A stretch of 64,000 nucleotides of DNA, from assembly GCA_037439785.1 (NCBI GenBank), contig JBBIVJ010000003.1:94066-158065 (forward strand), given 5' to 3'. The notes beneath the pieces are model-generated. The model was given only the letters and a program-made list of their open reading frames with translations, was not told the DNA's origin and did not search any database. The DNA comes from DSVZ01 sp037439785. GTDB taxonomy: Bacteria > Verrucomicrobiota > Verrucomicrobiia > Limisphaerales > J093. How positions within the stretch are numbered: the first letter of the stretch is position 1; every line of letters starts with the position of its first letter. A program made the translations under genes and the position numbers. Shown piece after piece: positions 55,515 to 64,000 of this stretch.

Positions 55515-56781
55515 GACGCAACGCCTCGACCGGTTCGAGCCGTCCGGCGTGCCAGGCCGGGATCAGCCCGCCCAGCAGGCACATCAGCAGCGACCCGCCC
55601 ACGATGATGGCCAGGTCGGAGGGGATGACCAGGGCCGGCAGTTCGTAGAAGTGGTAGATTTCCGCGGGAAACAGCTCGAAGCCGGTCCAGCGGCGCATCA
55701 GGAAGAGGAACTCGTTGCGGTAATGCACCCCCAGCAGTCCCAGGCCCAGCCCGGCGGCCACCCCCAGCACCCCCACCACCAGGCTTTGGCTGAGGAAAAT
55801 CCACATCACCTGGCCGTTGGTGGCCCCCAGGGCCTTGAGGGTGCCGATCTCGCGCGTCTTCTGGACCACGAAGGTGATGAGCCCGCTGCAAATGCCAAAG
55901 GCCGCCACCAGGGTGATGAAAAACAGCAGGTAGTACATCATGTTCTTCTCGACCACGACCGAACGGAGAAAGGACTCGTGCTCCTCGTACCAGGTGGTGA
56001 CCCGGTAGCCCGCGCCCAGCCGGCCCTCGATCCGGCTCTGCCAGGCCGCGGCCTGCTCCGGCTGCTCCAGCGCCACGATCAGGCCGTGCACGGCATTCTC
56101 CAGTCCGAACAGGTCCTGGGCGTTGGCCAGTGAACAGACCACCAGCAGGGCGTCCAGGTCGTAGAAACCCACCTCGAAGAGCCCGCCCACCGTGAAGTCG
56201 CCCGCCAGCGGCGCCTCCTCCTCGCCCTGCTGGCGGGCGGTGTTCCAGCGCTCAAGCTGGGTCACCCCGTACACGGCCACCGCGTCGCCCACGTGCAGGT
56301 CCAGCTTGCCGGCCAACTGCGCCCCCACCAGAAACACATACCCGCGCAGGTCGTTGGTGCCGGCCCGGACGCTTTCCAGGAGGGTGCTGACCGGCGGCGT
56401 GGCCGAGCGCGGGTCCACCCCCAGCACCGACGGCACGTGAAAGGCCGATGGCCCCGCGGCCGGCTGGGTTTTCAACAGCACCGGTCCGGTCACGTAGGGC
56501 GTCACGCCCCGCACGCCGGGCAGGGCGGCCAGTTCGTCGCGCAGGGCGTCGGGTTCGGTGAGCAGGCCCTCGCGCGGCGTCACGCGCAGGTGGGCCGTGT
56601 AGGAGGCCAGCTTTTGGCGCAGCTCGCGGTCAAAGCCGCTCATCACCGCAATGACGATCACCAGCACCGCCACGCCCAACATCACGCCCAGGACCGAGAT
56701 GAGGGTGATCACCGAGACCAGCTTGCGTTTGGGACGCAAGTAGCGGAGGGCCAGCAACCATTCGAACGGCAGGCGCGACAC
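55507..56781 (-). CDS. LolC/LolE-family lipoprotein release permease
   Basis: 424 residues. The N-terminus FEWLLALRYLRPKRKLVSVITLIS followed by VMLGVAVLVIVIAVMSGF is the LolC/E opening. A periplasmic domain (about 50-260) precedes three C-terminal helices (near 275-300, 325-345, 385-405). One permease serves the system here, in place of separate LolC and LolE. lolD follows with an overlap. Confidence 0.92.
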
Positions 56782-56892
56782 TGGCGCGGAGGCTAGGCAG
56801 CGGCCGCCGTGGTGTCAAACGGCCCGCCGGCCGCCGCGCCGCGGCGTCCCGCGCGTTGCAGCGGGGCGGGCCGGTTTCTAGAGTGCCCCCGC

Positions 56893-58425
56893 ATGAAGGC
56901 CGTTTCCGGCAAGGTGTACCTGGTGGGGGCGGGCCCCGGCGATCCCGGCCTCCTCACGCTGCGCGGGGCCGAGCTGCTGCAGCAGGCCGAGGTGGTGGTG
57001 TACGACGCGTTGGTGGACCCCGCCCTGCTGCGGCTGGCGCCGCCCGGGGCGGAACTCATCCGCCGCGGGGGCGAGGGCTGCGCCTCGCAGGAGGAGGTGT
57101 GCGCGCTGCTGGTCGCGCGCGCCCGCGCGGGCCGACGGGTGGTGCGGCTCAAGGGCGGCGACCCCTTCCTCTTCGGTCGGGGCAGCGACGAGGCCGGCGA
57201 CCTGGCCGCCGCGGACGTGCCGTTTGAAGTGATCCCCGGCGTTTCCTCCCTCACCGCCGTGCCCACCTGCGCCGGCATCCCCCTCACCGACCGCCGCCTG
57301 GCCTCGACGCTGACCGTGGTCACCGGCCACGAGGACCCCGCCAAGTCCGGCGCCGGGGTGGATTGGGCGCTGGTGGCGCGGATGCCGGGCACCAAGCTGA
57401 TCCTGATGGGGCTCGAGCGCGTGGAGGCCATCGCCGCCGCCCTCTGCAGGCACGGCCTGTCGCCCTCGACCCCGGCGGCGGTGATCTCGCACGGCACCAC
57501 CGGCCGGCAGCGGTCGGTCTTTGGCACGCTGGCCGACGTGGCGGAACGGGCGCGCGCGGCGGGGCTGGAAGCGCCGGCGCTCATCGTGGTGGGGGAAGTG
57601 GCCGCGCTGGGCACGCGGCTGAACTGGTTCGAGGGCCGGCCGCTGTTCGGGCAGCGGGTCGTGGTTACGCGGGCGCGGGACCAGGCGGAGGCGCTCAGCC
57701 GCCTGCTGCGGGAACGCGGCGCGGACGTGCTCGAGGTGCCCTGCCTCCGCCTCGCCCCTCCCCGCCAGCGTGAACCCCTGGTCGAGGCCCTGGCCGGCCT
57801 GGGTAGTTACGACTGGATCGTGTTCACCAGCGCCAACGGCGTCACCGCCTTCTTCGACCATTTCTTCCGGGCCTACGAGGACCTCCGCTGCCTGGGGCTG
57901 GTGCGGCTGGCGGCGGTCGGCCCCGGCACCGCCGCGCAACTGCGCGCCCTGCACCTGAAGGTGGACCTGGTGCCGCCCGAGGCGGTGGCGCGGGAAATCG
58001 CCCGCGAGCTGGCCCGCGAGGGCAGCCTGGAGAACCTGCGCATCCTGCTGTTGCGCGCCGAGGTGGCCACCCCGGAACTGCCCCGCCTGCTCGAGGAGGC
58101 GGGGGCCATCGTGGATGACATCGCCTGCTACCGCACCGAGGCCGAGACGGAGGATTGGAACGGTGACGCCGCGCGCCTGCTGACCGAAGGCGCCGACTGG
58201 CTGACCTTCGCCAGCGGCTCGGCGGCGCGGCACTTCCATGCAAGATTCAACCTGGACACGCTGCGGGCGCGCTTCCCCCGGCTGCGCGTGGCCTCGATCG
58301 GGCCGGAAACTTCCCGGGTGCTGGCCGGCCTGGGGTGTCGGGTGGACGCCGAAGCCCGGCCGCACACCTTCGAGGGGCTGGTGCAGGCGCTGGAAGAAAG
58401 CCGCGGCGCCGGCGGGGGCACTTGA
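56893..58425 (+). CDS. cobA: Uroporphyrinogen-III C-methyltransferase / uroporphyrinogen-III synthase fusion
   Basis: 510 residues. Residues 1-250 are the SAM uroporphyrinogen methyltransferase (VYLVGAGPGDPGLLTLRGAE, VVRLKGGDPFLFGRG, PGVSSLTAVPTCAGIPLT). Residues 255-510 match HemD (RVVVTRARDQAEALSRLLRE, DWIVFTSANGVTAFF, DWLTFASGSAARHFHARF). The fusion closes the tetrapyrrole ring and starts siroheme or cobalamin synthesis. The ATG at 56893 was used because the family begins there; a longer frame would add an Ala/Arg-rich tail. The promoter is in the divergent gap with the LolC/E gene. Confidence 0.94.
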   Translation: MKAVSGKVYLVGAGPGDPGLLTLRGAELLQQAEVVVYDALVDPALLRLAPPGAELIRRGGEGCASQEEVCALLVARARAGRRVVRLKGGDPFLFGRGSDEAGDLAAADVPFEVIPGVSSLTAVPTCAGIPLTDRRLASTLTVVTGHEDPAKSGAGVDWALVARMPGTKLILMGLERVEAIAAALCRHGLSPSTPAAVISHGTTGRQRSVFGTLADVAERARAAGLEAPALIVVGEVAALGTRLNWFEGRPLFGQRVVVTRARDQAEALSRLLRERGADVLEVPCLRLAPPRQREPLVEALAGLGSYDWIVFTSANGVTAFFDHFFRAYEDLRCLGLVRLAAVGPGTAAQLRALHLKVDLVPPEAVAREIARELAREGSLENLRILLLRAEVATPELPRLLEEAGAIVDDIACYRTEAETEDWNGDAARLLTEGADWLTFASGSAARHFHARFNLDTLRARFPRLRVASIGPETSRVLAGLGCRVDAEARPHTFEGLVQALEESRGAGGGT

Positions 58426-58488
58426 CGGGCCAGAAACCTGTCCGCGCGCGGCGTGGCCGGCCCCACGGCCGACCGGCGTGGCGCGGGG

Positions 58489-59889
58489 TCAGGCCGCCGG
58501 GTGCCGCCAGGGCGGGCGGTAGGCGCGGGCCAGGCGGCGGGTGGCCTCGGGGTCCCCGACCACGGTGCGGGTACGGGGATCGTAGCGGAGCGGCCGCCCC
58601 AGTTCCATGGCCAGGTTGGCCAGGATGCAACTGGCGGTGGAGATGTGGCCTTCCTCGACGTCGGCGACCGGGCGGCCCCGCTGCTCGATGGCCGCCAGAA
58701 AATCGAGCATGTGCCGGCGCGTGGCGGGGGCGGCATTCAGTTCGATGTCTTTTTCGGTCAGGTCCTCGGGGTATTGCTCGCGCTCGTACAGGCACTCGAA
58801 GTGGAGGGGCTTGGCGCTGCGGTCATGGGGAATGAAGTCCGCCCGCAGGGTGCTGGCCTTGAGCACGCCCTTTTCGCCGTGGATGAACAGGGCCCAGGGG
58901 TAGTCGGGATCCGGCGGCACGCCCCAGGTGCGATGCTGCCAGACCAGGTGGAAGTCCTGGTACTCGAAGACCGCGGTCTGGGTGTCGGTGATGTTGGACT
59001 TGCCCTCTTTCTGCACGTAGATGCCGCCGGTGGAGCTGATGCGAGTGGGCCAGCCCAGGTTGAGCATCCAGCGGACGGTGTCGAGCATGTGGACGCACAT
59101 GTCACCCACAATGCCGTTGCCGTACTCCATGAAGGTGCGCCACCAGCGGCGGTGCGGCAGGCCGTCGTAGGGCCGCAGCGGGGCGGGACCGGTCCAGAGC
59201 TCGTAATCGAGGAAGTCGGGCACGGGCTGGACGGGCGGATTGCCGTTGGCCCGCATGTGGAAGTAGCAGCACATGTCCACGTGGCCGATGCGGCCCAGGA
59301 GGCCGGCCTCGACGACCTCTTGTTTGGCGCGGATGAGGTGGGGGGTGCTCTTGCGCTGGGTGCCGATCTGCACCACGCGTCCATGCTTGCGGGCCGCATC
59401 CAGGATCGCCTCCCCTTCGCGCACGTCCACGCTGATGGGCTTTTGCAGGTACACATCCGCGCCGGCCTCGATGGCGGCGATCGCGTGCAGGGCGTGCCAG
59501 TGGTCGGGCGAGCCGATGATGACGATGTCGCAGGGCTGCTGCCGGAGCAGTTCGCGGTAGTCGGTGTAGGTGGGGGGCCGCTTCCTGGATTTCTGCCGCT
59601 GGCTGGCAATCTGGACGGCGTCGGCCAGCATGTTTTTGTCCGGGTCGCAGATGCCGACCACTTCGACCGGGGCGACCTGAATCAGGCGCCAGAGGTCGCT
59701 GGGGCCGTACCAGCCGGCCCCGATGAGGCCCACGCGGCGGGTTTTGCTGTGCACCAGGTCCAGCGCCTCCGCGCCCCAACCCGGCAGGGCGGCCAGGGCG
59801 GTGGCGGCGGCACTGGTCTGGAGGAAACGGCGACGGTTGATGGCAAAGGGTGAAGGCCCCTGACGGCTCGAAAGCGCGGAGTGATTCAT
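58489..59889 (-). CDS. Gfo/Idh/MocA-family oxidoreductase with Tat signal
   Basis: 466 residues. A twin-arginine signal (NRRRFLQTSAAATALAAL) precedes the NAD-binding domain RVGLIGAGWYGPSDLWRL and GICDPDKN. Downstream are EKPI-like YLQKPISVD and the HALHAIAAIEAGADV segment. The C-terminal alpha/beta domain has WRTFMEYGNGIVGDMCVHMLDTVRW, with a conserved metal- or sugar-facing His. Such exported Gfo/Idh enzymes are abundant in Verrucomicrobiota and Planctomycetota and probably oxidise sugars. Confidence 0.93.
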   Translation of the reverse strand: MNHSALSSRQGPSPFAINRRRFLQTSAAATALAALPGWGAEALDLVHSKTRRVGLIGAGWYGPSDLWRLIQVAPVEVVGICDPDKNMLADAVQIASQRQKSRKRPPTYTDYRELLRQQPCDIVIIGSPDHWHALHAIAAIEAGADVYLQKPISVDVREGEAILDAARKHGRVVQIGTQRKSTPHLIRAKQEVVEAGLLGRIGHVDMCCYFHMRANGNPPVQPVPDFLDYELWTGPAPLRPYDGLPHRRWWRTFMEYGNGIVGDMCVHMLDTVRWMLNLGWPTRISSTGGIYVQKEGKSNITDTQTAVFEYQDFHLVWQHRTWGVPPDPDYPWALFIHGEKGVLKASTLRADFIPHDRSAKPLHFECLYEREQYPEDLTEKDIELNAAPATRRHMLDFLAAIEQRGRPVADVEEGHISTASCILANLAMELGRPLRYDPRTRTVVGDPEATRRLARAYRPPWRHPAA

Positions 59890-60101
59890 GGCCGCAATTA
59901 TGGAAGGGGTTTTGCCCCGCGCAATCCCGCCCCCCAAGAAAAGGCCGTCGGCCAGGTCCGTTCACCGCACGGAGCCGTGGCCGACGGCGCGCCGCCGCCC
60001 AGACCGGCCAAGTGGTTGGCGGCGAGGTGGCGTGACCTGCGAGGACCGCGAGATGAACCGAGCCGCGAAAAACCGCGCGGCGCCCCCCGCGCCGCGGCAC
60101 C

Positions 60102-61031
60102 CTACTCGGGCAAGCGGATGGTCTGGCCGGAGCGGACCTGGTGGAGGTTGATGCCCGGGTTGGCCCGCATGAGGTCCCGCAACGTCAGGTGGTATCGCCG
60201 GGCCACGGACATCGCCGACTCCCCCGGCTGGAAGGTGTGAGTGCGACGGCCGCCCGAAAGGGGAGACGCGGGAGCCGGACGTGGGGAGGCCGCCGGCGCC
60301 GCCGCGACGCTGCGGGCAGGGGTCGGGTTCGGCGAAGCGGTCGCGCCGGACGCGGAGGCCGGCGGTACGCGCGGGGCGGGGACAGCGGCGCGGTGGGGTG
60401 CGGCAGGCGGGGGAGCGACCAGGTTGGAGGTGCCGGGCGGTGTCTGGGCCAGGGCGGGGGCCGCCGCCGGCAAGGGAGCGGTCGCGGCGGAAATCGTCAG
60501 GAGATGCTGGCGGAGCTGGAAGTTTTGGGCGGTCAGTTGCTGGGTGGCCACGGTGAGCAGCCGCACCTGGGTCTGGAGGTTGCTCAGGGCGGCGTGGAGG
60601 CGGTGAATTTCGGCGACGTAGCGGTCAATCTGTCGCTGGGCGGTGGGGGGCGCGGGCAGTTCGACGCCTTCCTTGACCAGTTCGAGCTTGGCCTGGGCGA
60701 TGAGCTGGTGGGCGGTGTTGGCGTGGGGCCAGTCGGGGCGCAGGGCCAGCAATTTTTGGAGGTGGTACACTGCCGCGGCGTAGTTGCTGGTGTTGTTGAG
60801 GCAGATGAGGGCCAGCTCCCAGTGGGCGCGGGCCAGGCGCGGGTTGGCCTCGAGCGCCTTTTCCAGGAGCCGCGCGGCCTCGACGGGGCTGAAGGCCTTG
60901 CGGGCAATGGCCTCGTTGAGGAGGGGGTGGTCCTCCTCGCGCCGGTCGTCCAGCCAGGGCGAGCAGGCCGCCAGCCCCACGGCCAGGATGCCCGGCAGCA
61001 GGCCGCGCAGCCAGGGCAGCTTCGTGCGCAT
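60102..61031 (-). CDS. Lipoprotein with TPR-like region and C-terminal LysM domain
   Basis: 309 residues. Signal peptide and lipobox: ILAVGLAACSP (Cys near 23). A TPR-like helical stretch (35-120; ARLLEKALEANPRLARAHWEL) and a coiled-coil segment (about 135-180; HRLHAALSNLQTQVRLLT) follow. Then comes an Ala/Pro-rich linker and a LysM domain (HTFQPGESAMSVARRYHLTLRDLMRANPGI). LysM binds peptidoglycan, so this lipoprotein probably links an envelope layer to the wall. Confidence 0.85.
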   Translation of the reverse strand: MRTKLPWLRGLLPGILAVGLAACSPWLDDRREEDHPLLNEAIARKAFSPVEAARLLEKALEANPRLARAHWELALICLNNTSNYAAAVYHLQKLLALRPDWPHANTAHQLIAQAKLELVKEGVELPAPPTAQRQIDRYVAEIHRLHAALSNLQTQVRLLTVATQQLTAQNFQLRQHLLTISAATAPLPAAAPALAQTPPGTSNLVAPPPAAPHRAAVPAPRVPPASASGATASPNPTPARSVAAAPAASPRPAPASPLSGGRRTHTFQPGESAMSVARRYHLTLRDLMRANPGINLHQVRSGQTIRLPE

Positions 61032-61082
61032 GGGCCAACCCTAGGCCGGGAGGGGCGCTGGGGCAACGCCCCGTTGACCGGC

Positions 61083-62099
61083 TCAGGGGTTCAGTTGTTC
61101 ACCGCCCGGCTCCGCGCCGGCCGGGGCGCGGGCGAACAGGCGCCGGATGACTTCCTCGATGGGGACTTCCTCGATGTCCAGGTCGTGCACGGGCAGTTGG
61201 TCCAGGAGACGTTTGCTCACGGGCACCACCTGGTCACGCTTCAGGCGCAGCCGCAGGCGGCCGGTGGTGTTTTCGAGCACCTCGCCCAGGCCCTCGAGCT
61301 GCGGGGGCGGCAGGGGCGCGGCGGGGGTGTGGACGGTGACCAGCTTGTGGTCCACGAAGCGCCCCAGGATGTGGGCCAGGGGGCCGTCGAAGAACAGCCG
61401 GCCGCGGTCAATGATGAGCACCCGCGGGCAGAGGGCCTCGATGTCCGCCAGGTAATGACTGGTCAACAAGATGGTGGTGCCGTGGCGGGCGTTGTAGTCG
61501 CGGAGGAAATCACGGACGGTCTGCTGCGACACGACATCCAGGCCGAGGGTGGGTTCGTCCAGGAGCAGGAGGCGGGGGCGGTGGATCAACGCCGCCAGCA
61601 GCTCCAGTTTCATGCGCTGGCCCAGGGACAGCTCGCGCACCATCACCCCCAGGTGCTCGCGCACGGCCAGGATGTCGGCCAGTTCCTCGACCGTGCGCCG
61701 CCACTGCGCCGGCGGCACGCCGTAGATGCGGGCGTTGAGTTCGAGCGATTCGCGGGCGGGCAGGTCCCACCACAACTGGTTTTTCTGCCCCAGCAACAGG
61801 GCAAACTGCCGACGGAAGGCATCCGCTCGTTCCCACGGCACGTGGCCCAGGACGCGGGCCGTGCCGGCGGTGGGATGGAGCAGGCCGGCCAGCATCTTGA
61901 GGGTGGTGGTCTTGCCGGCGCCGTTGGGGCCAAGGAAACCCACCACCTCCCCCGGCTCGATGCGGAAGCTGACGTCGCGCACGGCGACCACTTCCTCGAA
62001 CTCCGCCCGCCAGAGGGCGCGCAGGGCACCGCGCAGGCCGGGTTGGCGGCGCCGGGACCGGAACACGCGGGTCAGACCCTGCACGTCGAGGGCGGGCAT
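61083..62099 (-). CDS. ABC transporter ATP-binding protein (ABC-2 type family)
   Basis: 338 residues. Walker A GPNGAGKTTTLKMLAG, signature LSLGQRMKLELLAAL and Walker B LLLLDEPTLGLDV. The segment AEFEEVVAVRDVSFRIEPGEVVG is typical of ABC-2 exporters of the NatA/viologen type. The C-terminal 90 residues form a small regulatory-like domain. No permease gene is adjacent, so its partner lies outside the window. It starts 38 nt after dnaA ends. Confidence 0.88.
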   Translation of the reverse strand: MPALDVQGLTRVFRSRRRQPGLRGALRALWRAEFEEVVAVRDVSFRIEPGEVVGFLGPNGAGKTTTLKMLAGLLHPTAGTARVLGHVPWERADAFRRQFALLLGQKNQLWWDLPARESLELNARIYGVPPAQWRRTVEELADILAVREHLGVMVRELSLGQRMKLELLAALIHRPRLLLLDEPTLGLDVVSQQTVRDFLRDYNARHGTTILLTSHYLADIEALCPRVLIIDRGRLFFDGPLAHILGRFVDHKLVTVHTPAAPLPPPQLEGLGEVLENTTGRLRLRLKRDQVVPVSKRLLDQLPVHDLDIEEVPIEEVIRRLFARAPAGAEPGGEQLNP

Positions 62100-62137
62100 G
62101 GGGGCGGAGGCTGGCACGGCAGGCGCCCCACCCTCGA

Positions 62138-63502
<1,365 letters not shown>

Positions 63503-63896
63503 GGCTGGCCAGGGGAAAGGGGGTCGTTTTGTGCAAATTGTTCACCATCCGGGTTCACCAGACCGTAACCGGCTTTTGAGCAGCCGCTTGCGGGAGAAGA
63601 AATGCCCGGAACCCATGGCCCGTGACCGGGACTCAGGGCTGATATTCCGGGGTTTTCTCAACTCGCAACTCACTGGGGAAAAACCTGTTAAGCACGAACT
63701 TTGTCACCCTCTCAAAAGCCGCCACGCCGCGGGTCGGTCACACCGGTTGTTGGTTTCGAGGACGGGGTTTTAGTTTCCGCGCCCCCGGGACGCCAGCACA
63801 AGCTATTGGCAGTTGTTCGCCGCTTATTCACAGGCTGCCGACGCGGGGGGAGAAACGCCGAAGACTGCCCCCACGCGTTCCTCCCGCCAAAGGGTT
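63503..63896. other. 394-bp intergenic region, candidate chromosome origin (oriC)
   Basis: Noncoding, less GC-rich than the rest of the window (for example GGAAAAACCTGTTAAGC near 63677). It lies directly upstream of dnaA, where many bacteria place oriC. TTATTCACA at 63824-63832 is one mismatch from the DnaA box TTATCCACA, and TTGTTCACC at 63538-63546 is a weaker candidate. The glutamine synthetase gene reads toward dnaA across it. Box number is low, so origin assignment is tentative. Confidence 0.4.
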
Positions 63897-64000
63897 TCAG
63901 ACGTCGTAGTAGAGGAAGAACTCGTAGGGGTGGGGGCGCAGGCGCAGGGCGTCGGCCTCCTTGCGTTTGGTGCTGACCCACATTTCCAGGAAGTCGCGGG
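63897..64000 (-). CDS. glnA: Glutamine synthetase, C-terminal end only
   Basis: Thirty-four codons and a TGA stop. The translation ends WVSTKRKEADALRLRPHPYE followed by FFLYYDV, the conserved C-terminal tail of glutamine synthetases of the eukaryote-like or longer type. The rest of the gene lies beyond base 64000. It is transcribed toward dnaA. Confidence 0.8.
   Translation of the reverse strand, partial: RDFLEMWVSTKRKEADALRLRPHPYEFFLYYDV

Overview
The window is very GC-rich (about 70% by eye), densely coded DNA from a Gram-negative bacterium that most resembles a Verrucomicrobiota member of the Limisphaerales/Pedosphaeraceae type. The assignment rests on the gene set: a prepilin-like protein with an H-X9-DG end, a secreted DUF4038 glycosidase followed by a PQQ-type propeller, several CotH/lamin-tail proteins, a Tat-exported Gfo/Idh oxidoreductase, an SpmA-SpmB fusion, and outer-membrane machinery (LpxD, Mla, Lol, FadL). 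No rRNA, tRNA, CRISPR array, insertion sequence or prophage was seen.  Layout. 1-2622: lipoamide dehydrogenase (cut by the window edge) and a 2-oxo acid dehydrogenase E2. 2900-5612: a DUF1648 membrane protein, two zinc-ribbon membrane proteins and a pseudopilin-like protein. 6042-13777: a translationally coupled glycosidase/propeller pair, a large membrane patatin and a secreted propeller-like protein. 13907-21467: a secreted SAM methyltransferase, a TIR-NTPase gene and its in-frame TPR partner, and a transketolase, separated by intergenic blocks of short hairpins. 21899-31809: a secreted WPFYG-repeat protein, mlaE-mlaF-mlaD, a prolyl oligopeptidase, the SpmA-SpmB fusion, a PyrK-like flavoprotein and a PIG-L deacetylase. 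31849-38738: a minus-strand operon with a cyclase/ATPase/TPR regulator (interrupted by an in-frame TGA), an MpaB-type oxygenase, a methyltransferase and a FadL-type porin. 38982-49845: three consecutive CotH proteins, one of about 2230 residues. 49980-58425: panD-lpxD, a PfkB kinase with an unknown partner, an esterase, lolD-lolC/E and a cobA-hemD fusion. 58489-64000: Gfo/Idh, a LysM lipoprotein, an ABC ATPase, dnaA, a candidate origin and the end of glutamine synthetase.  How genes work together. Mla, Lol, LpxD and FadL maintain or cross the outer membrane. The glycosidase, propeller, CotH, esterase, PIG-L and Gfo/Idh genes fit a polysaccharide-degrading or surface-elaborating lifestyle. The TIR-NTPase/TPR pair has the parts of an NLR-like immune sensor, split by one TGA codon. 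The FadL/MpaB/methyltransferase operon looks like uptake and oxidation of a hydrophobic molecule under a large signalling ATPase.  The points most worth checking are the split TIR/STAND/TPR module, the second in-frame TGA in the cyclase/ATPase/TPR gene, and the intergenic hairpins, whose stems vary while their loops stay TCC-like.
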